Shown here: in pieces, positions 35,618 through 46,705 of the stretch | Position numbering within the stretch: position 1 is the first letter of the stretch | How the letters are laid out: each line of letters opens with the position of its first letter | Origin: Hydrogenophaga sp. RAC07 | Lineage (GTDB): Bacteria > Pseudomonadota > Gammaproteobacteria > Burkholderiales > Burkholderiaceae_C | DNA: 64,000 nt | Assembly (NCBI RefSeq): GCF_001713375.1 | Contig: NZ_CP016449.1 | Coordinates: 2,108,001 to 2,172,000 of the forward strand | Direction of reading: 5' to 3' | Program-made: the position numbers and the translations under genes | The notes under the pieces: generated by a model | The model's input: only the letters and a program-made list of their open reading frames with translations | Databases searched by the model: none | What the model was told of the DNA's origin: nothing

Positions 35618-37315
35618 TCAGGCCTGGGCGCGCGCCCGGATGGCGCTCAGCGTGCCACGGGTGGTGATCACGTCCACATCGATCATCACCTCGATCACGC
35701 TGCCGCCGGGTGCGGCCAGCGCGCGTTGCAGCGCGGGCTCGAACTCCGCGGTATGGGTGATGCGTTCGGCCGCGTAACCATAGGCACGGGCCAGCGCGCA
35801 GAAGTCCGGATTGGACAAACCCGAGCCGCTCACGTGGGCCGGGTACTCGCGCTCCTGGTGCATGCGGATGGTGCCGAAGCTGCCGTTGTTGAGCAGCAGC
35901 ACGATGCTCTTCGCGCCGTGCTGCACCGCGGTGGCCAGTTCCTGGCCGTTCATGAGGAAATCGCCGTCACCCGCGATGGTGAAGGCCGTGCGCCCGGTGA
36001 GGATGGCCGCACCGATGCCGGCCGGCACACCGTAGCCCATGGCGCCATTGGTGGGTGCCAGTTGCGTCTTGTGGCCCTTGACCAGGCCGTGGTAGCGGAA
36101 GAAGCGGTGCAGCCAGCTCGCAAAGTTGCCCGCGCCGTTGGTGAGCACGGCGTCTGCCGGCAAGTGCTGCTGGAGCGTGTTGATGATGGCCGGCATGTCG
36201 ATGGTGCCGGGCAAGGTGATGCCGCCGTTGGCGGGGTCGATGTTGGCCAGGTAGTCGGCATGGCAAGCCTGCGCCCAGCCGCTCCATGGCACGGTGGGCG
36301 GTGCGGTGAGCACCTCGAGGCTGCGCGCCGCCGCGTTCATGGTGGCGTTGATCGCCAGGGTGGGCTGGTACACCCGGCCCAGCTCTTCGGCGCTGGCGTG
36401 GATGTGCACCAGCTTCTGCTTCGGCACCGGTGCTTCGATCAGCGTGTAGCCGCCGGTGGTGGATTCGCCCAGGCGCGGGCCGATGGCGATGAGCAGGTCG
36501 CTCTCGCGCACGCGCGCGGCCAGTGCGGGGTTGATGCCCAGACCCACGTCGCCCGCATACAGCGCGTGGTGGTTGTCAAAGGTGTCCTGGAAGCGGAAGG
36601 CGTTGGTCACCGGCAGTTGCCAGTTCTCGGCAAAACGCTGCAGCGCGGCGGCGGACTGCGGCGTCCAGCCGCCGCCACCCGCGATCACCAGTGGCCGCTC
36701 GCTGGCCAGCAGCAGCGTGCGCAGCTCGCGCAACGCACCCGGGTCGCTCCAGGCCTGCACCGGCTCCACGCGCGGCAGGGGCTGCGCCTCCACGGTCTGC
36801 GTGAGCATGTCTTCGGGCAGCACCAGAACCACCGGGCCGGGCCGGCCATTCATGGCGGTGGCGAAGGCACGCGCCACGTATTCGGGAATGCGGCGCGCGT
36901 CGTCGATGCGCTCCACGCGTTTGGCCATGCCCTTGGTGGACGGGCCGAAGAACGACAAATAGTCGACCTCCTGAAAGGCCTCGCGGTCGCGCGCGTCGCT
37001 GGCCACATCGCCGATGAACAGCACCATGGGCGTGCTGTCCTGAAACGCGGTGTGCAGACCGATGGACGCGTTGGTGGCACCGGGCCCTCGCGTCACGAAA
37101 CACACGCCGGGGCGCCCGTTGAGCTTGCCCTGGGCCTCGGCCATGAAGGCCGCGCCGCCTTCCTGCCGGTTGGTGACGAAACGGATGCGGTCGGCGCGTG
37201 CGTGAAAGCCGTCGAGCACGGCGAGGTAACTCTCACCCGGAACCCCGAAAGCGTGGGTCACGCCCTGGGCGATCAGGCAGTCAATCAGCAGGTGTCCAGC
37301 AATTTTTGAAGTCAT
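35618..37315 (-). CDS. Thiamine-diphosphate enzyme, acetolactate synthase-like
   Basis: 565 residues of the ThDP-dependent decarboxylase/synthase family. The catalytic Glu lies in NRQEGGAAFMAEA (about residue 52), and the ThDP-Mg motif GDGDFLMNGQEL...LLNNGSFG is near residue 435. It lacks a neighbouring regulatory (ilvN) subunit and the sequence is not IlvB-typical, so it is more likely a catabolic carboligase or decarboxylase of unknown substrate. It converges on nothing: downstream is the luxR gene on the same strand across 130 nt. Confidence 0.85.
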   Translation of the reverse strand: MTSKIAGHLLIDCLIAQGVTHAFGVPGESYLAVLDGFHARADRIRFVTNRQEGGAAFMAEAQGKLNGRPGVCFVTRGPGATNASIGLHTAFQDSTPMVLFIGDVASDARDREAFQEVDYLSFFGPSTKGMAKRVERIDDARRIPEYVARAFATAMNGRPGPVVLVLPEDMLTQTVEAQPLPRVEPVQAWSDPGALRELRTLLLASERPLVIAGGGGWTPQSAAALQRFAENWQLPVTNAFRFQDTFDNHHALYAGDVGLGINPALAARVRESDLLIAIGPRLGESTTGGYTLIEAPVPKQKLVHIHASAEELGRVYQPTLAINATMNAAARSLEVLTAPPTVPWSGWAQACHADYLANIDPANGGITLPGTIDMPAIINTLQQHLPADAVLTNGAGNFASWLHRFFRYHGLVKGHKTQLAPTNGAMGYGVPAGIGAAILTGRTAFTIAGDGDFLMNGQELATAVQHGAKSIVLLLNNGSFGTIRMHQEREYPAHVSGSGLSNPDFCALARAYGYAAERITHTAEFEPALQRALAAPGGSVIEVMIDVDVITTRGTLSAIRARAQA

Positions 37316-37336
37316 GGCGGCATTGTGCCGCGCTCG

Positions 37337-38575
37337 CTAGCGCCCCGCTGCCGTGCGCTGGCCCACGCCCACCGCAGCATACACCGAGACCATCAACACC
37401 AGCGCGGCTCCCGCCAGCGTAAGCCCGTACCAGCCGCGGTCCATGGTCAGGCCGAAGATCAGCGGCGACAGGGCAAAGCCCACATCGAGTCCCGAGTACA
37501 CCGTGCCATACACACGGCCGGTGGCGCCTTTGGGGGTCGCCTTCTTGATCATCATGTCGCGGCTGGGCCCGCCCACGCCCACGGCGAAACCGGTGGCGGC
37601 CAGCGCCACCATGGTGCCCACGGCACCGAGCCAACCGGTGGCGCACACCAGCAGCAGCAACGCACCCCCGGTCATGGCGATGGCCACCACACGGTCGCTG
37701 GACCAGCGATGGCTCTGGCCATAGGCCGCCACAAAACCGCCCACCAGCATGCCCAGCGCCGAGCACAGCATGTAGGCGCTGATGGTCAATGTGGCCATCT
37801 CCACGCTCACACCGTGCACCACGTTGAGAATGGACGGTGCGAAGGTCTGCACGACGGCCAGCGTCATGGTGGAGAGCAGAAAGAACGCGAAGCACCACCA
37901 CACCACCGGCAGCTTGAGAAAGGCCAGATCGCCTCCCCGGGGCGCATCGGCGTGGCGGACCACCACCTCGGTCAGCAGCTTGTCGCGTTGCCAGAACAGC
38001 ACCGCCAGCACAACGACGTACAACAACGCCGCACCCAGGTAAGCGGTTCGCCAATCGGACAGCGCGGTGATGCCGATCAGAAACGCCGGCGCCAGCGCCC
38101 AGCCGAGGTTGCCGGTGAGACCATGAGCACTGAAGGCATGGCCCAGCCGGGGCGTGGACACGCGCTGGTTGAGGATGGTGAAGTCGGCCGGGTGAAACGG
38201 CGCGTTGCCCAGGCCGGCCAGCATGGCCACCAGCACCAGGCCGGTGTAGCCGGTGGCCTGCGAAGCGGCCAGCGCTGCCAGCAAAAAGCAGCTGATGGCA
38301 GCGAACAGCACCGGCCGCGCGCCGATGCGGTCCACCAGGAAACCCGAGAGTGCCTGGCCGCTTCCCGAAATGACAAAGAACAGGCTCATCAAAAGCCCGA
38401 CATCGGAATAGCTCAGACCAAAATCGCGAATGAACACCGGAAACAGCGGTGCGAGCAGCAGGTGGGAAAAGTGTGATGTGGCGTGCGCCAGGCCCACCAA
38501 GCCGATGACGGTGGCGTCCTGCTTGAGGGGAACGGGATTGGCGGGCGCAAGGGCACCCAGGGCAGCTGTGTTCAT
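37337..38575 (-). CDS. MFS transporter
   Basis: 412 residues, twelve predicted helices. The start MNTAALGALAPANPVPLKQDATVIGLVGLAHATSHFSH fits the family, with the loop motif GFLVDRIGARPVLF (MFS motif A type) between helices 2 and 3 and GGFVAAYGQSHRW in the second half. Substrate unknown. It lies 21 nt upstream of the TPP enzyme gene on the same strand, suggesting that the transporter imports or exports that enzyme's substrate or product. Divergent from an AraC-type regulator. Confidence 0.9.
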   Translation of the reverse strand: MNTAALGALAPANPVPLKQDATVIGLVGLAHATSHFSHLLLAPLFPVFIRDFGLSYSDVGLLMSLFFVISGSGQALSGFLVDRIGARPVLFAAISCFLLAALAASQATGYTGLVLVAMLAGLGNAPFHPADFTILNQRVSTPRLGHAFSAHGLTGNLGWALAPAFLIGITALSDWRTAYLGAALLYVVVLAVLFWQRDKLLTEVVVRHADAPRGGDLAFLKLPVVWWCFAFFLLSTMTLAVVQTFAPSILNVVHGVSVEMATLTISAYMLCSALGMLVGGFVAAYGQSHRWSSDRVVAIAMTGGALLLLVCATGWLGAVGTMVALAATGFAVGVGGPSRDMMIKKATPKGATGRVYGTVYSGLDVGFALSPLIFGLTMDRGWYGLTLAGAALVLMVSVYAAVGVGQRTAAGR

Positions 38576-38601
38576 GCAGGTGATCGTACGGCGCCAGGGG
38601 C

Positions 38602-39525
38602 ATGCAAAATGGCGATGGAACGACAAGATTCATCGCAAACCAGCCAAGCTCCTCCGCCATGCCGCCTGCTCGCCGCCGCCCTGCCCCTCGCGCCCTGCCG
38701 CTGGGCGACACCGATCCCTACCGTCCCACGCCAGAGCACCCGGTGCGGTGCCGGGCGCGCCAGATCGACAGCGACAACCAGTTCGAGCCCCACAACCACG
38801 CCTGGGGCCAATTGGCCTACTGCACCAGCGGCCTGATGCAGGTGACGGTGCTGCAGGCACCCGAGACCACCACCATCGTGCCGCCCTCGCGCGCCGTGTG
38901 GATACCGCCGGGTGCACGCCACGCGGTGACCATCGTCGAGGCTGCCCATTTGCTCACGCTCTACATCGACGAGGGTGCCGTGCCGGCGCACTGGACCCAG
39001 TCGCGCGTGATGGTGGTCTCGCCCCTGCTGCGCGAACTCGTGCACACGCTGGACCGGCCCCAGCCACCCACGCCGGACGCCGAGCGTGCACTGCTGACTT
39101 TGCTGCTGCACGAAATGGAGCTCGCCGACACCCAACCGCTGGGCGTGCCCATGCCGAGTGCCAGCGGTGGCGACCGCCGGCTGCGCAACCTGTGCGAGGC
39201 CGTGATGCAGTCGCCGGCCCAACATGCCACGCTGGCAGCCTGGGCGGCGCATGCGGGCGCGAGCGAACGCACGCTGGCGCGGCTGTTTCGCGACGAGCTG
39301 GGCACGAGCTTTGCGCGCTGGCGCCAGCAGGTGGTGCTGGCGCACGCCATGCCCATGCTGGCGCGCGGTGTGTCGGTGGGTCGCGTGGCGCAGGCCAGTG
39401 GTTATGCGAGCGAGAGCGCGTTTTCAGCCATGTTCAAGTCGGCCATGGGCTTGCCGCCCACCCGGCTGCTGGCCCGGAGCCAGGCCAGACCTCAGGCGGC
39501 CACAGCGTCTTCGATGCGGGCCTGA
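38602..39525 (+). CDS. AraC-family transcriptional regulator
   Basis: 307 residues from the ATG at 38602; an ATG at 38659 (MPPARRRPAP) would also be reasonable as neither has a good ribosome site. The N-terminal cupin-like arm (HNHAWGQLAYCTSGLMQVTV...PPSRAVWIPPGARHAV) is followed by a C-terminal double helix-turn-helix (ASERTLARLFRDELGTSFARWRQQVVLAHAMPML...GRVAQASGYASESAFSAMFKSAMGLPP). Divergent from the MFS gene with a 26-nt gap, so it probably regulates the transporter. Its last 34 nt overlap the convergent DUF1631 gene. Confidence 0.9.
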   Translation: MQNGDGTTRFIANQPSSSAMPPARRRPAPRALPLGDTDPYRPTPEHPVRCRARQIDSDNQFEPHNHAWGQLAYCTSGLMQVTVLQAPETTTIVPPSRAVWIPPGARHAVTIVEAAHLLTLYIDEGAVPAHWTQSRVMVVSPLLRELVHTLDRPQPPTPDAERALLTLLLHEMELADTQPLGVPMPSASGGDRRLRNLCEAVMQSPAQHATLAAWAAHAGASERTLARLFRDELGTSFARWRQQVVLAHAMPMLARGVSVGRVAQASGYASESAFSAMFKSAMGLPPTRLLARSQARPQAATASSMRA

Positions 39526-41969
39526 TCGGCCGCAATGGCCTCGATGGCCTTGCGTACCACGCTCTGGCCGTCCACCGGGCGCAGCAGGCGGTTGGCGATC
39601 AGCCGTTCGCAGCTGCGCTTGGTCATGGAGTGCGGACGGCCGCCCCGGCTCACAAACATGAACAGCGTGCCGCGCGTGCTGGCCCAGATCAGCTGCGCAC
39701 GCAGCCATTCGCGGTGCGAGTACAGGTCGACCCAGTCGCCTTCGCGCAGGCCGGCGAGCAGGGTTATGGCGTCGAACGGAATGTCCTCTTCGCTCTCCGC
39801 TTCGCTGAAGCTCGACACCACGGCCTGCTCGGCACCACCGGCGGCTCGGCCCTCGGTGAGCTCGGAGAAATCGGTGGGCAAGGTGTCCTCGAAGCCCGCC
39901 GCTTCCAGCTCCACGCGTCCGAGCCAGGGCTGGGCTGCCTTGCGCGGTTTGCGTTGTTCGGGCGTGGCCGGCAAGGTTTCGTCCAGCTCCATCGACATGG
40001 ACGAGGTGTCCAGCGGCACCGGATCCGAGGCGCTCGCATCGGCCCTGGCGCGCGCGCGCCGCAGACCCAGCACCGGTTGGTGCAGGCGCATGAGCGCGTC
40101 GAAGAACGGTTTGGTCTCGTCGCGCGTTTTGCCCAGCGACTCCAGGCCGGCGTGCAGCGTCTTGAGCATGCCGGGCACCATCTCCAGCAACTGGGACGGC
40201 AGGCGCAGCGTGACTTCTTTCTTGGTGCTCCAGAGCAGGTTGGACACCACCTTGCGGTAACCGCCCGGATCGGTCTCACCGCGCGGCGCATTGAGCTGGG
40301 CCGAAGCGATGGCGAGCGCCCACGGGCCGTAGAGGAAATCGAGGATGAAGCCCGGCGCGTGGTCCACATCGGGGCGCTGGCTCAGATCCCACGCCACCTG
40401 GTCGGCGAGCGTCTGGCGCGCTTCGGCGTGACGGATCGCCTGCAGGTTGCTGCCTTTGGCGGCCTCGTCGTCGCGGTCCTGGGTTTCCCACTCCTGCAGC
40501 AGCTCGTCCAGCGCGATGGCAAAGGCCTGCGGGTCCTCGGTCTCCAGCTCGTTGAGCGCATTGAACGCCTGCTGCACCGGACCGAAGAACTCGGCGAACT
40601 CGCTGGCGAACTCGTCGTTGTACCGGAAACTGCGTTGTGCCACGCACTCCACCAGGCGGCGCGCCGGGTGGGCGTCTTCGCTGAAGAAACGCGGGTTGGC
40701 CATGGCCAGGCGCAACAGCGAAGGCTCCAGCGCCACCACCGCTTCGCGCACCGGCGCCAGCAGCAGCGGATCTTGCGCGACCTGGTTGACCAGCTTGCGC
40801 ACCACGTCCAGGCCCATGGCCTGCGCCACGCGTTCGGCCTTCTGCTTGAGCTGCATGAGCACGCGGGCGCGCTCGTGGGCGGCGGCAAAGTCGCCCCAGG
40901 TCTTCTGGCTGAGCTGGGTGCCGATGTCCACCGCGCGCGCGGGACGGTCCACCACCGGCAGCGCCTTGTACTGCTGGCTGCGTTGCACCACCATCGACTC
41001 GTCGAGCGTGGGGATGGCGGCAAAGGCCTCGATGGCCGCGAGCTCCTCGCTCACCTGCTCGTAGTACTCCGGCGCGAGCGACTGCTCGTAACGCTGGCCA
41101 CCCCGCTCCAGGAAGTTGTGCAGGTACTGGTTGTCCACCGGCGTCTGCAGGCGGGCCAACTGCGGCATGTCGGGCACGAAATCACCAAAGTGCGCCTCGC
41201 CCGTGCTGTCGCCCCGGTATTCCAGAGGCGCCTGGCCCGAGGGGTTCCATTCGGTGGCCGCCGGGCCGGCGCCGCGGGCCGCACGCGCCGAGCTGGCGGC
41301 CGACCGCGACGCCGCACCCGGCGCTTCGGCCAGCAGGCGCACGCGGTAGCCCGCTTCCTGCACGTTGGCGCGTTGCAGCACCAGCGTCAGGCGGGCATAG
41401 AGCCCTTTGAGTTCATGGCCGATGGCCTTGCCGCAGTGGCGCAGCCAGAGTGCGCGCAGCTGCGAGTCGGATTCGTCCAGCGCCATCATCTCGCGCAGCG
41501 CCCGCACAAACACCGCGGGACGCAGTGGGTTCATGTCGGCCTGCACGGTGGCCAGGCCCTGCAGCGAGCTCATGAGCGCATCCAGCACCTTGAGCTCCTG
41601 CTCCAGCGGGGGCAGCAGGCTCTGCAGCAAGCGGGCGGATTCAATCGATTCGGTGACGGTGTCGTCTTCCACCAGCGAGAGGTAGGCCGATTCGCTCAGC
41701 AATGTGGTGCGGGACGAGGTGGGCGCATCGGTGGGCACGGCAAAGGCTTCGCGCAAGCGTTGCGGGTAGTCGGCCACCCAGCCCTCTTTTTCCTGGCGCA
41801 TGCGCCACCAGGCGGTGGCCAGGCGGTCGCGCTGGGCCACGTCCATGCATTGTTTTTCGGCCTCTTGCAGGCCGACCACGGCCGCGTCGATGCAACGCCC
41901 CAGCATCGCGGGGGCGTCTTCAAGGGCCTCGGCAAGGCACTGTTGCAACAATCTGGGGGGTACTGTCAT
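39492..41969 (-). CDS. DUF1631 family protein
   Basis: 825 residues, matching DUF1631 (PF07793), a large mostly helical family in beta- and gammaproteobacteria, often mislabelled as thymidine phosphorylase. The N-terminus (RDRLATAWWRMRQEKEGWVADYPQRLREAF) and SLVEDD..ESIESARLLQSL are family features. Residues about 730-800 (LREGDWVDLYSHREWLRAQLIWASTRGTLFMFVSRGGR) resemble a PilZ-like beta-barrel that in relatives can bind c-di-GMP; that is inference. No membrane segment. A Crp-type palindrome lies 35 nt upstream of its ATG. Confidence 0.85.
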   Translation of the reverse strand: MTVPPRLLQQCLAEALEDAPAMLGRCIDAAVVGLQEAEKQCMDVAQRDRLATAWWRMRQEKEGWVADYPQRLREAFAVPTDAPTSSRTTLLSESAYLSLVEDDTVTESIESARLLQSLLPPLEQELKVLDALMSSLQGLATVQADMNPLRPAVFVRALREMMALDESDSQLRALWLRHCGKAIGHELKGLYARLTLVLQRANVQEAGYRVRLLAEAPGAASRSAASSARAARGAGPAATEWNPSGQAPLEYRGDSTGEAHFGDFVPDMPQLARLQTPVDNQYLHNFLERGGQRYEQSLAPEYYEQVSEELAAIEAFAAIPTLDESMVVQRSQQYKALPVVDRPARAVDIGTQLSQKTWGDFAAAHERARVLMQLKQKAERVAQAMGLDVVRKLVNQVAQDPLLLAPVREAVVALEPSLLRLAMANPRFFSEDAHPARRLVECVAQRSFRYNDEFASEFAEFFGPVQQAFNALNELETEDPQAFAIALDELLQEWETQDRDDEAAKGSNLQAIRHAEARQTLADQVAWDLSQRPDVDHAPGFILDFLYGPWALAIASAQLNAPRGETDPGGYRKVVSNLLWSTKKEVTLRLPSQLLEMVPGMLKTLHAGLESLGKTRDETKPFFDALMRLHQPVLGLRRARARADASASDPVPLDTSSMSMELDETLPATPEQRKPRKAAQPWLGRVELEAAGFEDTLPTDFSELTEGRAAGGAEQAVVSSFSEAESEEDIPFDAITLLAGLREGDWVDLYSHREWLRAQLIWASTRGTLFMFVSRGGRPHSMTKRSCERLIANRLLRPVDGQSVVRKAIEAIAADQARIEDAVAA

Positions 41970-42003
41970 CGCCTGGTTGCGGAAGTCGGCCGCTCGGTCG
42001 GGG

Positions 42004-42019
42004 TGTGAGACAAGTCACG
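42004..42019. promoter_or_regulatory. Crp-type palindrome
   Basis: TGTGA-GACAAG-TCACG, one base off a perfect CRP half-site pair with 6-nt spacer, in the 245-nt region between DUF1631 and the small gene at 42215. On the minus strand TATAAC (complement of 42021-42026) could be the -10 for DUF1631, so a bound Crp would overlap its start site. Nothing else is seen in the rest of this gap. Confidence 0.5.
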
Positions 42020-42214
42020 GTTATACCCGTGCCGCCGATCGGAAGCATGCCAGCGCGGAGATAAGGCCCTTATCGCTCCCTGAACGGTCAACCGGGCCGT
42101 CCGGTGGCGAAATCCCCGGGCCAGACGCCGGAGCGTCAACGTCGTGTCACATCTGGCATGCAACATGCAAGCGAGGCTGTCACTGCCTTTGCTCAGGCTT
42201 CAGGGAACACAAGA

Positions 42215-42466
42215 ATGGGAAGTATTCGGCGCTACGCCAAAACCGCCATGGCATGGGAGGCCCTGTCACGCCCCGATGCCGTGGGCCGGGAGGTCCACAC
42301 CTTGCTGCTCATGGCCAACGGCCGGCGCAGCGAACAAGAGTTGTCGCTGCTGCTGGGCGCCGATGTCTCGGAGCTGGCCTATGGCCTGATGGAAAAGGGT
42401 TATCTGCAAAAGACAGGCGCCCTGTTTCTGCCCGAAGCCGACGACGACGCGCAGGCCAGCGCCTGA
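42215..42466 (+). CDS. Small conserved hypothetical protein
   Basis: 83 residues, MGSIRRYAKTAMAWEALSRPDAVG.... An AGGGAA lies 7 nt before the ATG. The sequence (LLLMANGRRSEQELSLLLGADVSELAYGLMEKGYLQKTG) looks like a small winged-helix-like fold with the pattern of many degraded or short regulator domains. I do not know a named family. It is divergent from DUF1631 and ends 18 nt from the convergent aldehyde dehydrogenase. Confidence 0.65.
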   Translation: MGSIRRYAKTAMAWEALSRPDAVGREVHTLLLMANGRRSEQELSLLLGADVSELAYGLMEKGYLQKTGALFLPEADDDAQASA

Positions 42467-42483
42467 ACGCGCTCAGGCGCGGT

Positions 42484-43911
42484 TCACAACCAGCGCTTGA
42501 GCAAGCCCATGATCTGGTCGAAGCGCCGACCGTAGGGTGGGTAGAACAAATGCCCCATGGAGAAGCGTGACTGCACCAGAACGGGCTTTTGCTGGGTGAA
42601 CCGCAGGAACCCGGTTTCGCCGTGGTACGCGCCCCAGCCACTCTCACCCACGCCGCCGAACGGCAGGCCTTCGTGGGCCACGTGCATCAGCGTGTCGTTG
42701 ACGCTCACGCCGCCGCTCACCGTGTTGGCCATGACCCGGTCGCGCGCGGCGGTGTCGGTGCCAAACCAGTAGAGCGCCAGCGGCCGCGGGCGCGCGTTGA
42801 TGTAGCGGATGGCTTCGTCCAGGGCGTCGTACACCACCACCGGCAGGATGGGGCCGAAGATTTCTTCATCCATCAGCTTCAAGCCCGGGCTGGGGTTGAA
42901 CACCAGGGTGGGTTTCATCTGGCGCGCCGAGCCGGATTCGTTGGTGCTTGCCGGGGGCGCCACATCCACCACACGAGCCCCCAGGGCGTTGGCTTCGTTC
43001 AGCAGAGCCTGCAGGCGGGCCTGGTGGCGGTCACTCACGATGGCGGCGTAGTCGGGGTTGCCGGCGATGGTGGGGAACAGGCGGGCCACGGAGGCGGTGT
43101 AGGCACGTTCGAACGCGGCTTCCTGGCCGCGCGGCAGCAACACATAGTCGGGTGCGATGCAGGTCTGCCCCGCATTGAGCAGCTTGCCGTGGGCGATCTT
43201 GACCGCTGCCTCGTCCAGGTTGCACGACGCGTCCACGATGCAGGGCGACTTGCCACCCAGCTCCAGCGTGGTGGGCGTGAGGTTGGCCGCAGCGGCTGCG
43301 GCGACTTTGCGGCCCACGGCGGTGGAGCCGGTGAAGAACAGGTGGTCGAACGGCAGGCAGGCGAAATCGTGGGCCACGTCGGCGCCACCGAGCACCACGC
43401 TGAACTCGTCGGCCGAAAACGCGCCCTGCACCAGCGAGGCCATGAGCGCCGAACTGTGGGGTGTGAGTTCGCTGGGTTTGAGCATCACGCGGTTGCCCGC
43501 AGCCAGCGCGGTGGCGGCCGGGCCCAGGTTGAGCTGCAGCGGGTAATTCCAGGGGCCGATGACGCCGACCACCCCCAACGGCTGGCGCTGGATGTGCGCA
43601 CTGGCGGGCTGCAGGTACAGCGGCGTGGCCACGCGGCGGGTTTTCATCCAGTGCGGCAGTTCCTTGTGGAGCTGTCCGATGGCCGCGCGCAGGACAAAGA
43701 GGTCGGCCACCTCGGTGAGCTGGCGCGAGCGCACGCCGAAGTCGGCCTGCACCGCCTCGGACAACGCGGCCCCGTGCTGGTCGATCAGGTTCTTCAACCG
43801 CCCCAGGCGGTCCCGGCGCAAGGCCAGCGGCACGTCGATCTGCTGACGGCTGGCGCTGTGCTGCGCGTCAAACAGCGCGCGCAGGGGAAGGGTCGGGGGT
43901 ATCTGGGTCAT
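42484..43911 (-). CDS. Coniferyl-aldehyde-dehydrogenase-like enzyme
   Basis: 475 residues of the aldehyde dehydrogenase superfamily, in the branch annotated as coniferyl aldehyde dehydrogenase (CalB) and fatty aldehyde dehydrogenases. Visible are the GPWNYPLQLNLGPAATALAAGN cofactor region, FTGSTAVGRKVA, the catalytic Glu in LELGGKSPCIV and the nucleophile Cys in LNAGQTCIAPDY (about residue 250). It oxidises hydroxycinnamyl or long-chain aldehydes to acids with NAD(P)+. The C-terminal FYPPYG..F..IMGLLKRWL is typical of this branch. Confidence 0.82.
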   Translation of the reverse strand: MTQIPPTLPLRALFDAQHSASRQQIDVPLALRRDRLGRLKNLIDQHGAALSEAVQADFGVRSRQLTEVADLFVLRAAIGQLHKELPHWMKTRRVATPLYLQPASAHIQRQPLGVVGVIGPWNYPLQLNLGPAATALAAGNRVMLKPSELTPHSSALMASLVQGAFSADEFSVVLGGADVAHDFACLPFDHLFFTGSTAVGRKVAAAAAANLTPTTLELGGKSPCIVDASCNLDEAAVKIAHGKLLNAGQTCIAPDYVLLPRGQEAAFERAYTASVARLFPTIAGNPDYAAIVSDRHQARLQALLNEANALGARVVDVAPPASTNESGSARQMKPTLVFNPSPGLKLMDEEIFGPILPVVVYDALDEAIRYINARPRPLALYWFGTDTAARDRVMANTVSGGVSVNDTLMHVAHEGLPFGGVGESGWGAYHGETGFLRFTQQKPVLVQSRFSMGHLFYPPYGRRFDQIMGLLKRWL

Positions 43912-43951
43912 GGCGCCATGATAGGACTGGCAACCTTGGTCGGGTAGAGGC

Positions 43952-43979
43952 GCAGCCCCATCCCGACGGATGGGGCTGC
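43952..43979 (-). terminator. Stable hairpin after clpB
   Basis: Perfect 12-bp stem GCAGCCCCATCC / GGATGGGGCTGC with a CGAC loop, 17 nt downstream of the clpB stop. No T-tract follows in either direction, so it is either a transcript-end stabiliser or a weak terminator. Confidence 0.5.
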
Positions 43980-43996
43980 ACCTTCCCGATGCCGGC

Positions 43997-46615
<2,619 letters not shown>

Positions 46616-46647
46616 GAGGGGTACTCCCGGAAAGGTGACTACGTCCT

Positions 46648-46675
46648 ACATGGAGCTGACGCGCGGGCTTTCAAG
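46648..46675 (-). promoter_or_regulatory. Sigma-32 (heat-shock) promoter of clpB
   Basis: On the minus strand CTTGAAA (complement of 46669-46675), a 13-nt spacer and CTCCATGT (complement of 46648-46655), very near the sigma-32 consensus CTTGAAA-N13-16-CCCCATNT. It lies about 33 nt upstream of the clpB ATG. Confidence 0.8.
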
Positions 46676-46705
46676 CCATTGTTTGCAATGGGGTCTTGCC
46701 CACCC

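Noticed and set aside
38430-42008. A 1192-codon open frame on the plus strand across AraC and DUF1631
   Set aside because: Mostly antisense to DUF1631 and in the wrong frame of AraC; low-complexity composition.
46676-46691. CCATTG-N4-CAATGG hairpin between the monooxygenase gene and clpB
   Set aside because: Six-base stem with no T-tract; it is adjacent to the heat-shock promoter and may be chance.
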